This document shows, piece by piece, positions 9,907 through 19,409 of a stretch of DNA of 64,000 nucleotides; position 1 is the stretch's first letter, and each line of letters begins with the position of its first letter. This DNA comes from VBAS01 sp963773465 (GTDB lineage Bacteria; Bacteroidota; Bacteroidia; Chitinophagales; Chitinophagaceae), in NCBI GenBank assembly GCA_963773465.1, contig CAVZBF010000004.1:186001-250000 (forward strand), written 5' to 3'. The notes under the pieces were generated by a model. The model saw only the letters and a program-made list of their open reading frames with translations. It did no database searches and was not told the origin of the DNA. Made by a program: the position numbers and the translations under genes.

Positions 9907-12760
9907 TTATTTAATTACCCTAAAATTATATCTCCCCGAACCGATTTTCACGATTGCTTTTCCTTCAACATAACTTGCTTTTATTGTTTTCCGATTTTCT
10001 TTTACAACAGAATTTCTAGCGGCCGGTAAATAAATGGTTGCGGTTGTGTTTACCGGAATTTCAACATTCAATTCAAATTCATTGCCGTGTCTTTCCCAAT
10101 CACTTACAATTTCTCCATACGGTAGAATGATAGCTTGCTGTGGCAGCAGTAACATCACCAACAGGCTGCGGTTTTATTTCAATCTTATTATATGCAACTG
10201 AATTATCCGCTTGCTTTATTCCCGCAAGTCCTGCATAAAACCATTCCATTAAATGTCCAAGCATAAAATGATTATTACTCACTGATTCATATGCCTGCCA
10301 GCTTTCGGTCAATGCGGTTGCGCCATGTTTTAACTGGAAACCATATCCGGGTACATCATCACGGCTATTCATATCAAATATAACATCACTTCGTCCCGCA
10401 TTTTCTAATGCCCTTAATACATAACGATAACCAATATCGCCGGCAGTTAATGCATTGTTGCGGCTCTTAATATCTTTTATTAATGCATCAACAACTGCAT
10501 TTTTATTTTGCGGTTCTACAAGTCCCATGTATAATGCCATTGCATTGGCGGTCTGGCTTGCTGAATCGTATTGCATTTTTTCGTTATCAAAAAATGCATT
10601 GTTAAATGCCTGCTTTACTCTTGCCAATAGTTGCTGATACATTTTTTTGTCTTCATTTTTATTCAACAGTTTTGACTGCATCGATCATGATCGTAAGATC
10701 ATAATAAAAAGTAGCCGTGGCAGTAATTCCCATCTTAGTCATTTGCGAAAACCCGGATCTCTGTGGCCCGATATCATACCAATCTCCTAAACCATGTTTC
10801 AAAATGTATAAAGAGTCTTTGGTCAATAAATAATCAACATAGTGTTGCATCATAGGATATGCTTCTTCTAATGTTTGCTTATCACCATACCATTGATAAT
10901 TATACCATGGCAAAATGATCGCGGCACTTCCCCATTCCGGCGATTCATCAAATGGCGGAGTAAACAATGTAAACTCCGGTGCTATCTCAGGAATTTTTCC
11001 ATCAGCATATTGTGCATTCATCATGTCTTTGATTACTTTCCTGCACAGGCTGGCAACATCATAATTATATTGTACTGATGCGCCCATTAAATGTGTTTGC
11101 TCCAACCAGCCGAGTTTTTCCCGGTGCGGGCAATCAGTGAACACACTTACCGTATTACTTTTAATTGCCCAATCAATTAGAATATTTGTTTTATTAAACA
11201 ACTCATTGGAAGAAGTGAATGAACCAATTCTAATCGCGGCATTCCTGATATGCAGTCCTTCAATATTTTTTACGACCGGCGCCGGTGCCGCACTATTCAT
11301 TGGGAATGCATTGAACCTCCATATACCGAAAACCGGTATAAGTAAAGCGGGGTTGCCAGCTTTCGTCCTTTTTACCTTTTAATATGTATGTAAAATAACT
11401 TGGTGAGCCTGTTGCTTTTTGATTTGCCGTTCCATCAGCATTAATTAATTCGGCACAAAATATTTTTATAGTATCACCTTTATTTCCATTCACAGTTATT
11501 GCAGGAATGCCTGAAAAGTTCTGTCCCAGGTCATAAATCCAGAAGCCTGGCTTAAGTTCTGTTTTAGTTTTTACGGCAAACCGTTCCATTATTTTCAATG
11601 GCTGCTGCAGTTGAGATTCCAATTTTTCCGGGCCGGTTGTTATGACCACATCAAACCAATCCTTACCATCTTTCACGAAACCCAGGCTGATCCCAACCAT
11701 CCTGTTCAAGGTTTGCATCATAGTCTTCGCCTCCGAAGATGCTGCTGAAAATAATTGGTGAGGAACATGTTTGCCAGCTCTTATCACTTACAATATTTTC
11801 TACCGAGCCATCTGTGTATTCGATCACCGTTCGCAAAATCATTTTAGGATGACCATAGGCTCCTGTCATTTTGCGGTATCGCTGCCCGGGTATATAATAA
11901 AAACCGTTTCCCAGCATTATGCCAATCGCGTTGGCACCTTTTTTTAATTGATCTGTAATATCAAATGTTACATATTGAGCATGTTTGCTATAGTTGGTCC
12001 AGCCCGGATCCAAAAAATGATCTCCTATTTTCTTCCCATTCAGATACATTTCAAAATGGCCAAGGCCACAGATATAAGATGTAGCCGTTTTAATGGCTTT
12101 GGCAACCAAAAATTCTTTGCGCATCAATGGCAGAATATTTCTTCTTGGTCCCCATGATCTTTTTCCATTTAAATGAATATGCGGTGCTATTCGTAATGAA
12201 TCGATCACTTCATCATAGCCGATCCACTGCGCATTATTCCAGTCAGATTTATTCAATAACCCCATTTGCCACATTGCTATATAACTCCATGCAGAAGAAT
12301 TGCCTTTATTATCCCACACCATCAGCTTCCAGAAATATTTTTTTACTGATTGCAATGCTTTGCCTGTGTACTGAACTTGTATAGATGCTGCACTAATTAT
12401 TTTTTTTGAATCCCAAATGTTTCCAATCCCTTTTTTCAACAATGCTGAATCATCGGCCACTAAGATTCTATAGGCAGTTTGCAAAACATTTCTTTGTTTA
12501 CTTCTCAATTCCCAACTCAGCCTTGGGTTTGTCAAATCAACACCTAATGGTTCCTGGCTGTATCCGCAACGAAGATTGGTGACAGACAGGTTTTGCGAAA
12601 AACATGTAATTGTAAGAAGACAAAAAATGATATGATAAAGAAAATGTTTTAAGGCCCCCTCCCGCCCTCCCCCAAAAGGGGAGGCCATCAACCACACAGC
12701 CCTCGCCTTGTCAGTATACTTCGTTAATATCATATTGCGTAATGTAAACAGTTCATTCAT
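9907..12760 (-). CDS. GH78 alpha-L-rhamnosidase, several frameshifts
   Basis: Five overlapping pieces (12760-11663, 11787-11293, 11300-10659, 10681-10100, 10161-9907) read in order as one enzyme of about 950 residues. A signal peptide (core HIIFCLLTITCFSQ) precedes the N-terminal GH78 domains (NLRCGYSQEPLGVD, NPRLSWEL; carbohydrate-binding part near CGLGHFEMYLNGKKIGD). The (alpha/alpha)6 catalytic domain carries DCPHREKLGWLEQTH and the acidic FDESPEWGSA segment, and a C-terminal beta-sandwich ends the protein. It removes terminal alpha-L-rhamnose from rhamnogalacturonan or glycosides. Four frame changes without in-frame stops suggest indel errors or very recent decay. A palindromic repeat (12651-12688) encodes part of the N-terminus, so the start among ATGs at 12760 and below is uncertain. 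Confidence 0.88.
12651..12688. repeat. GC-rich palindromic interspersed repeat inside the GH78 N-terminal coding region
   Basis: The plus strand reads AAGGCCCCCTCCCGCCCTC followed by CCCCAAAAGGGGAGGCC, a hairpin far richer in GC than its surroundings. It resembles the repeat at 17811-17853. Translated in the GH78 frame it gives SPFGGGREGALK just before the hydrophobic signal core. Confidence 0.65.
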
Positions 12761-15700
12761 TATTGTATATCAATTCCCGAAATTGCTAATCCTTCGGCAC
12801 CACTGATTATAAGACGAACTGTATAATTGCCGGCATTGATCATATTTCCGGTGTTAATGGTAAATTGGTTCCATTTACCTGCGTTAGTAAAAGTAAATTG
12901 AACCTCTTCATCCAGCATCATGGTGTTCCCTGCTCCAATCAGTTGCAGTTTTCCTTTAACCGGTGTTTGCTTGCCATAAAAATATTTCATGGTAATAGAA
13001 TAAATATCCGCGACACCTGTTTCCATTGGATATTCAACTGTTACAGTTCCACTGTTCTTAATAACAGCACATTCTCGGCCTGCAAAATTTTCTTTTACTA
13101 CTCCTTCGCTTATTTTAACAACATTGGATTTGTATTGAGTGATCGGTTTTAGATCGTAAGCCGGTTGAATTTTTGATGCAGGCTGTACTGCAATAATTGC
13201 TTCTGCACCATAAGGTACTTCTATTAATGAATCTCCAAAACATAGTTTTCTATAAACCGTATAAATTGTCCCGCCGTTTTCGTCTGTAATAATTTCAGCA
13301 TTTACATTTTCAAAACCTTTTACAGGCTCATTATTCCGCTTAAGTGCTACATATAAATATGTTTCTTCATGGGGCCGAAATGCTATAGGGCCCCCGGCTG
13401 TTTTGTAATGAAACTGTATCCAGGCTGCGCCGAATAAGAAAGCTGGTAATGAATTAATGGTTATTGTATCATCACGATAAAGTTTGTCACCAATATCAAA
13501 CCAGGATAAAAATGAGTTATTCTCCTCATTCTTTTGAACTTCCTTTTTTTGAGATATTGATTGCTTTGCAATTGCAATAGCAGAAATGACTGCCTGCCCA
13601 ACTTTTGTTTCCGGAAATGAAACGATCATTTTTCCACCTGTAATCTTTACTCTTACTATTTTCTTTAATCCTGTATTTGTTCCCGCTTCATTCCAAATAT
13701 CCAAATCATGTAAAACAGTTTTTCCATTTATAGCTACATCAAACAAACGCATTGCTTTTGCATTCATTCCCCCGCCAACTCCCAGCCATGGTTCAATAAA
13801 ATATAATTCAACCAGATATTCGCCATCAGGCAATTGAAACTCGTATTGCAGTTTATCTTTTCCATAGCGAAATGTTTGAAACAGCTTCCAATCTTTAGTT
13901 CCGTTAATCGGAGAAATAGTTCTTCGCTGACTTGCAAAAAGAGGTGGCATGTCCGGAAAATTTTTCGTCCAGGAAGCAGAACCATACTCTGGCTTCCATT
14001 TATTTAAAGGTTCATCGCCAAACCAAATATTTGAATTTTCATCCTTATACTCCGGTCCACCACAATTTATCCTGTACAAATAATTGTATCCAGTTTGTGG
14101 TTTAGTAATTTTTTTTGCGTTTGAATAGAGTTTGCTAAAATTGGGAGATTGTGGCAAATGATTTAATACGATCGTATCTTTTGCGACAGCTTTCCCATTT
14201 ACATATCCCACAGCATATAAGACGTTATATTGAATATTTACTTTGTCCCACTGAAAATGCGTGCCAATCCCATTTCTTTTTCTTTTACCTAAAGATGCAT
14301 TGTCAATATCATTGAACAATTCTACCTCATCGCAATTAGAATAAACATAGATGCTGTCCTTTAATCCCGGTTTCATCCAACGATTCGGCCATGTATGAGA
14401 AACAATATAGACCATCGGTTCCTTTTCTTTTGATGCATAGTTGCTGCGATACATATAAAATGCATCGGTAGGCTCTTCCCATGGTGTAAGTAATCCTTTA
14501 TAATTTACGGGACCAATTCTATCTAATTCTCTTAATCCTTCGCCACCTTGTACACGACCGGGATTATCATGTGATGTAAGTAACCAAAAGAAATGCCCGG
14601 CAACACTATCCTTTACTGATTCTGCTAATCGAATTTTCTGTTCCATCAATTGCGTCATCCGGTCTTCACTTAAAATTCCATTTTGTACAAAACCACCTTC
14701 CGTATGCAGATCGATAGTGCGCCATGCACCGTATTCACCAACCAGTATTTGTTTTTTCAGATCTTCAGCATATGTATTTTGGATCACCGCCATAAGTACC
14801 TGTCCAGTTTTGCGGCACATCCCAATCGGTGCCACTTCCCCCATTGCACGTTGTTACTAATCGTTGTGTTGATGCAGTTGGATCCAACGAACGGATCAAT
14901 TCAGTACATTCTTTTGCAAAGTCTTCAGGCAGCTTACTTTCATTTTGTAATCCCCATAATACAACAGCAGGATCATTTCTTCTTTCCATCACCCATTCTT
15001 TTATCAATTGCTTAAAATTATTTCTGAACTCCGGTGTATCATACCAGACATGAGCCGATAGTTGTGTCCACCAGAGAATGCCTTTTTCATTGCAAAGCTT
15101 TCCATATAATAAATTATGTGGTTGATGACCGTCGCGAAACGCATTGAAGCCTGCTGCCTGCAACCATTTAATTCTTGCAATAATTTGTTCATTGCTGAAT
15201 GCATGCGACTGACCAAGCAAATGTTCATACTCCGCAACTCCATTTATAAAAACAGGTTTGTTGTTTAATAAGAATTGGTTTGTTGAAGTTTTCCAATTGA
15301 TAGTTCGAAAACCAAAATCAGTTTCCGTTTTATCTATCACAATATTGTTTTCTTTAATAATCGTGACAATCTTGTACAGATACGGGTTTTCAATTGACCA
15401 CATAGCTGGTTTAAGATGAGTAATAAAATGAGAAGTCTGCATAACACTTAAGGGTTGAATTGATTCTTGTTTGTTAACAGTAGCAAGTATAAGCCCAACC
15501 TTATTTTTAACTTGCTGTATGATTTCAACCACTCTGAGTCTATTTGAATAATTTCTTATAGTAGTATTGAGGTTCAGATCAGTCTCCATCATTCTTTATA
15601 TCTGCCCATGCATGTACGCCAAACGGTTCGATTCGAACATCATTGGTTATAATTAAATGCACCGGTCTGAAAATTCCCAAAGGTTGAGACCCTTCTGAAA

Positions 15701-16199
15701 ATCCTCTTTCATCACTGCAGCCACCGCAAACCCATGGCAGGTCTTTGATATTTGCAGGATGTGATGCTTGTACTTCCAATTCATTTTCTGTTCCATCAGT
15801 TTTTATTGCATCGGTGACATCAAGAGTAAATGTTGTTCTGCCGCCTGCATGGGAACCAACTGGTTTCCCATTCAACATAACTTTTGCATAGCTGCCGACA
15901 CCTTCAAAGAATAAAAAGAAACGCTTGCCTTGCTTTGTTTGTTTGATCGTAAAACTTTTTTTATAAATAGCATCGCCATGTAAATTACCATGTTGCAATC
16001 TTCTGTATCCATAGTAATCATCCCAGTTGTGAGGTACGTTTACTTTTTTCCACGCGTCCCGATAGCTATCAGGAGCTATCGGTTCGTTTGTTCCTTTTAA
16101 GGATGTTTGCCAGTCGTTGTTTAAGTTGATATCGTGTCTTTGTGAATATAAATTGAACCACGGAGACACAAGGACACAGAGAAACACAAAGGGCTTCAC
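12760..16199 (-). CDS. GH2 family glycoside hydrolase with malectin domain, two frameshifts
   Basis: Three pieces (from 16199 to 15579, 15592-14765, 14844-12760) form a protein of about 1145 residues. It has the GH2 jelly roll (KKVNVPHNWDDYYGY, FEGVGSYAKVMLNGKPVG), a TIM barrel with GLQNES (acid/base Glu) and ILVGEYGAW (nucleophile Glu), then a DUF4982-like segment, a malectin-type domain (YRINCGGPEYKDENSNIW, GEYLVELYFIEPWLGVGG) and a C-terminal beta-sandwich. I chose GTG at 16199 because it begins a good signal peptide (V-K-P-F-V-F-L-C-V-L then ...LYSQ); the open frame continues to 16487 only through repeat DNA. The stop overlaps the GH78 start. The activity is probably beta-galactosidase-like on pectin side chains; specificity is not readable. 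Confidence 0.85.
16058..16082. repeat. GATAGCTATC palindrome inserted in frame in the GH2 coding region
   Basis: The plus strand CCCGATAGCTATCAGGAGCTATCGG is a variant of the palindrome seen at 16214-16231, 27879-27894 and 30966-30983. In the GH2 frame it encodes EPIAPDSYRD between the NDW and KVNVPHNW motifs, where GH2 proteins normally have a variable loop. Confidence 0.65.
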
Positions 16200-16310
16200 G
16201 CAAAGACGCAAAGTCCCGATAGCTATCGGGAGCGCAAAGGCGCAAAGAATGTTCCCGGTAAATCTTTGCGTCCTATGTTTATTAGACCTGGCGTCTTTGC
16301 GTAAAATAAA
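16143..16310. repeat. Imperfect inverted repeat of the CACGGAGACACAAAG type
   Basis: One arm (AACCACGGAGACACAAGGAC, then ACGCAAAGACGCAAAG) faces an opposing arm (CTTTGCGTC ... CGTCTTTGCGT), with a perfect palindrome TCCCGATAGCTATCGGGA at 16214-16231 between them. Related arms occur at 33710-33812 and 40238-40316. Its lower-coordinate end encodes the putative signal peptide of the GH2 protein starting at 16199. Confidence 0.7.
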
Positions 16311-16320
16311 AGCTGAGCAG

Positions 16321-16450
16321 AATTGTTGAAGTACAAGAGTGCGACCCTTCGCTTCGCTCTGGGTAAACTGCGCCGCTATTGTTGAATAGCGAAGAGAAAG
16401 ATGAACGGAGCGTCGCAACGACAGCTTAATAGTAGTAATGCAGCTTGTTA
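16321..16450. repeat. Copy of an intergenic interspersed repeat (TGCATTACTACTATTAA family)
   Basis: On the minus strand this stretch reads GCTGCATTACTACTATTAAG, then a TCGTTGCGACGCTCCGTTCA segment and a longer GC-rich tail containing CTTCGCTTCG. The same core occurs at 27767-27832, 34711-34795, 42590-42666 and 45650-45720, in both orientations and always between genes. It fills the gap between the GH95 stop (16462) and the GH2 start. Confidence 0.75.
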
Positions 16451-16461
16451 CCCAAAAAAAA

Positions 16462-19301
16462 CTATTTCTGATTAAGCGCTGCATCAAATTTGTAAACAGA
16501 ATTTTTAGTAGTCGGAATGTTTAATATCTTATCATTATATCGCAACAACAATGGTTGCCCTGCTTTTGATGTAACAGTCAATGCCTGCAATTTTCCATCA
16601 CTCCACTTTATATCAAAAACAAAACCGCCTCTTGCACAATAGCCTTTCACTTCACCATTGGGTAATGCGGCAGGCAATGCAGGAAGTATATCAATATATT
16701 TTGTATGACTTTGCAGGATCAATTCGCCAATGCCTGCAGCACCGCCAAAGTTGCCATCGATCTGGAATGGCGGATGTGCATCAAATAAATTCGGATAACT
16801 GCCTGCATCATTTTTTGCAGGGCTCATCAGCATTTGTATTAACCGAAAAGCATGATCACCATCTTTGAAACGTGCCCAGCAATTTATTTTCCAACCAAGA
16901 CTCCAGCCGGTTGCAGCATCACCGCGATAAAGTAATGACTGACGTGCTGCTTTCATTAACTCAGGCGTGTCATCCCAATTGATTTCATTGCCGGGATACA
17001 CGGCCCACAAATGTGAAATATGCCGGTGCTTGTTCGCTGTATCGTCAACATCTTCCATCCATTCCTGCAATTGGCCATACTTTCCAATTTGATTTGGCGC
17101 TACCTGTTTTATTTTTTCTTTCAGTGTATTCCGAAATGCGCTATCGACATTCAGCAATTGGCTTGCAGCGATCACATTATTAAATAATCCGCGGATGATC
17201 TGGTGATCCATTGCGGGCCCTGCTACCAATCCGCCTTGTTCGGGTGAATTGGATGGTGTACTGATCAGCCATCCTGTTTTTGGATCTTTAATCAAGAATG
17301 AATTAAAGAACAGTGCAGCTTCTTTCATGATCGGGTAAGCAGTTTGCTGTAAAAATTTTTTATCCTGTGTAAATAAATAATGCTCCCATAAATGATGGCA
17401 CAACCATGCGCCACCTGTAACCCATATGCCATGATTGGCAGCATTGATCGGTGCAGTACCGCGCCATAGATCTGTATTATGATGCAATACCCAGCCGGGT
17501 GCATTGTAATGATCCTTTGCAGTTTTTTTTCCTGTTTGTGATAACTCTTCAATCATTTTGAATAAAGGTTCATGCATCGGCGAAAGATTAAGCGCTTCTG
17601 CAGGCCAGTAATTCATTTCAGATTTATATTCGTTGTGTACTTACTTCCCCAGGGCGGATTGAGCAGATCATTCCAGATACCCTGGAGATTAGCTGGTCTT
17701 GTACCGGGACGTGATGACGATATCAATAAATATCTTCCATACTGTAAATACAATGCAACAAAGGATGGATCAGTTGATGTGGCGAATTTTTGTAAACGTT
17801 CATCTGTTGCAGCCCCCTCTAAATCTCCTCCGCCAGTTGGCGGAGAAACTTTTGAAGATTCCGGTATTCTGGAATTACTAAATTTTATTGAAAAAGTATT
17901 GAAGTATTTTTGGTATTCTTTTATGTGAGCTGTCTTTATTTGTTCATATGTTTTGTTGCGAACCGACAATAATGCATTCATGCCGGGTAATGAAGCATTC
18001 GCTGAAACGTCGTTGTAGTTTTTATAATTAGTGCCCGCAGTTAAAAAGAGAGTAACAGCATCGGCATTCTCAATAAAAATAGTACCGTTTGACCTTATTG
18101 CTAGCGAACCCCCGCTCACTTTTGCCTGTAAGTAACTTTCGCCATGCAAGGCTCCATTTTTTACTTTCACAGACAGCACAATTGCATAGCCAATGCTTTT
18201 TGCTACAAAATCTTTATGCGGGCTGGTTAGTTCTGCTGAAAAATTTATTTTTCCTTTTTGCGAAGCCGATAGATTAATGACGATTGCCTGGTTAGGCTGG
18301 CTAACAAAATATTCTCTCTTATAATCAATGCCATTTAAGGTATAGCTCGTTGTTGAAATTGCATTTTCCAAATTCAATTCCCTGCGATAATTAGTTGCTC
18401 CGTCAACATTCTTAAATTTTAAAAACAGATCACCGAATGGTTGATAGGATGCCTGGTAGGTGCCAACCGGTGGCGGGTTATCATCCTGCACAAAATATTT
18501 CCATTGACCATTCAATGAAATTTTGGCAGCTTCATTATTTTCGGGGTAAATGCCTATGTGTTTTGTTGTATCCTTATACCCATAAACACCACCCTTATCA
18601 AAAAAATTCAGCACAAGTATAGCAATTGTATTCTTCCCTTTGTGCAAGCTGTTTTTTGCAATTGTATATTTTCTTCCTTCATTGTCCTGCTGCGAGCCGA
18701 TTAATTTTCCATTTATAAAAGTGTAATCATGATCTCTTATGCGATTCAGGTCCAATACTATTTCTTTATCCACCCAATCACCAGGCAAAATGAAATTTGT
18801 ACGCAACCAAACTGCGCCATCCAATCCTTCGAAGCCTGCAGTTTCCCAGCCATCCCAGGCCGGTACCTGCATCGTTTGCCATTTACTATCATCAAAATTT
18901 TCATCAGCAAATTTTTTATCTGCAATTACTTTAGCCAGCCAACTATTTCTTTCCCCTTCAAAACTTTTCAATCCCATGAATTCTTTTTCTGCTAATGCAT
19001 TAGCTTCTTGTTGCTTGCCTTGAAATAATAGTTGCCTTATCGTGTCTAAATATTTGTATGCGCCCGGCCGGCTATGGCTTCTTGGTTCACCGGTCCATAA
19101 TGTTTCTTCGTTGAATTGTATATGATCATTTTCAATACCACCAAAAACCATAGCTCCTATTCTTCCATTGCCGATCGGCAATGCTTCGGTCCATTTTACT
19201 GCAGGTTGTTTATACCAGAGTTTCAGATCTTGTGCAATAGTAATGGCGCTGCTTGTGAACAGCATCATTGATAACAGAAATATTTTTTTAGCCACGTGCA
19301 T
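16462..19301 (-). CDS. GH95 alpha-L-fucosidase/alpha-L-galactosidase, one frameshift
   Basis: Two pieces (19301-17613 and 17616-16462) give about 946 residues. A signal peptide (1-24, ending ITIAQ) is followed by the GH95 N-terminal domain (ALPIGNGRIGAMVFGGIENDHIQFNEETLW), an inserted jelly-roll-like segment (about 120-270), and the (alpha/alpha)6 domain. GH95 catalytic signatures are present: TTNIN (asparagines), STPSNSPEQGG (acid Glu) and QIDGNFGGAAGIGE (Asp). The frameshift near 17616-17625 falls exactly after TTNIN; adding one base restores the usual NxEMNYWPAE continuation. A GC-rich repeat encodes VSPPTGGGDLEGAA at about residue 485. It would remove alpha-L-fucose or alpha-L-galactose from rhamnogalacturonan side chains. 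Confidence 0.9.
17811..17853. repeat. Interspersed palindromic repeat inside the GH95 gene
   Basis: The plus strand reads AGCCCCCTCTAAATCTCCTC, then CGCCAGTTGGCGGAGAAACT, with an inner hairpin CTCCGCC/GGCGGAG. It is similar to the element at 12651-12688. It is read through in frame as SPPTGGGDLEGAA, a low-complexity peptide not expected in GH95. Confidence 0.7.
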
Positions 19302-19320
19302 TTGCTTTTATGATATTATT

Positions 19321-19408
19321 TGTCTCACAGAAAGCACACCTGCCTGCCGGCAGGCAGGGATTTTCACAGAAACAAAATCTGTGTACTTCAGTGTAATCTG
19401 TGAGCTAT
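19321..19408. repeat. Palindrome-bearing intergenic repeat between GH95 and its upstream neighbour
   Basis: A perfect 20-base palindrome CCTGCCTGCCGGCAGGCAGG at about 19339-19358 lies between TCTCACAGAAAGC and TCACAGAAACAAAATCTGTG, with CTGTGTACTTCAGTGTAATCTGTGAG further on, so several nested inverted arms are present. It sits in the 108-base gap between the GH95 start (19301) and the stop at 19410. Confidence 0.65.
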
Positions 19409-19409
19409 A

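Noticed and set aside
16200..16487. N-terminal extension of the GH2 reading frame as true coding sequence
   Set aside because: The translated part consists of interspersed repeats without signal peptide or GH2 similarity; GTG at 16199 gives a proper export signal.
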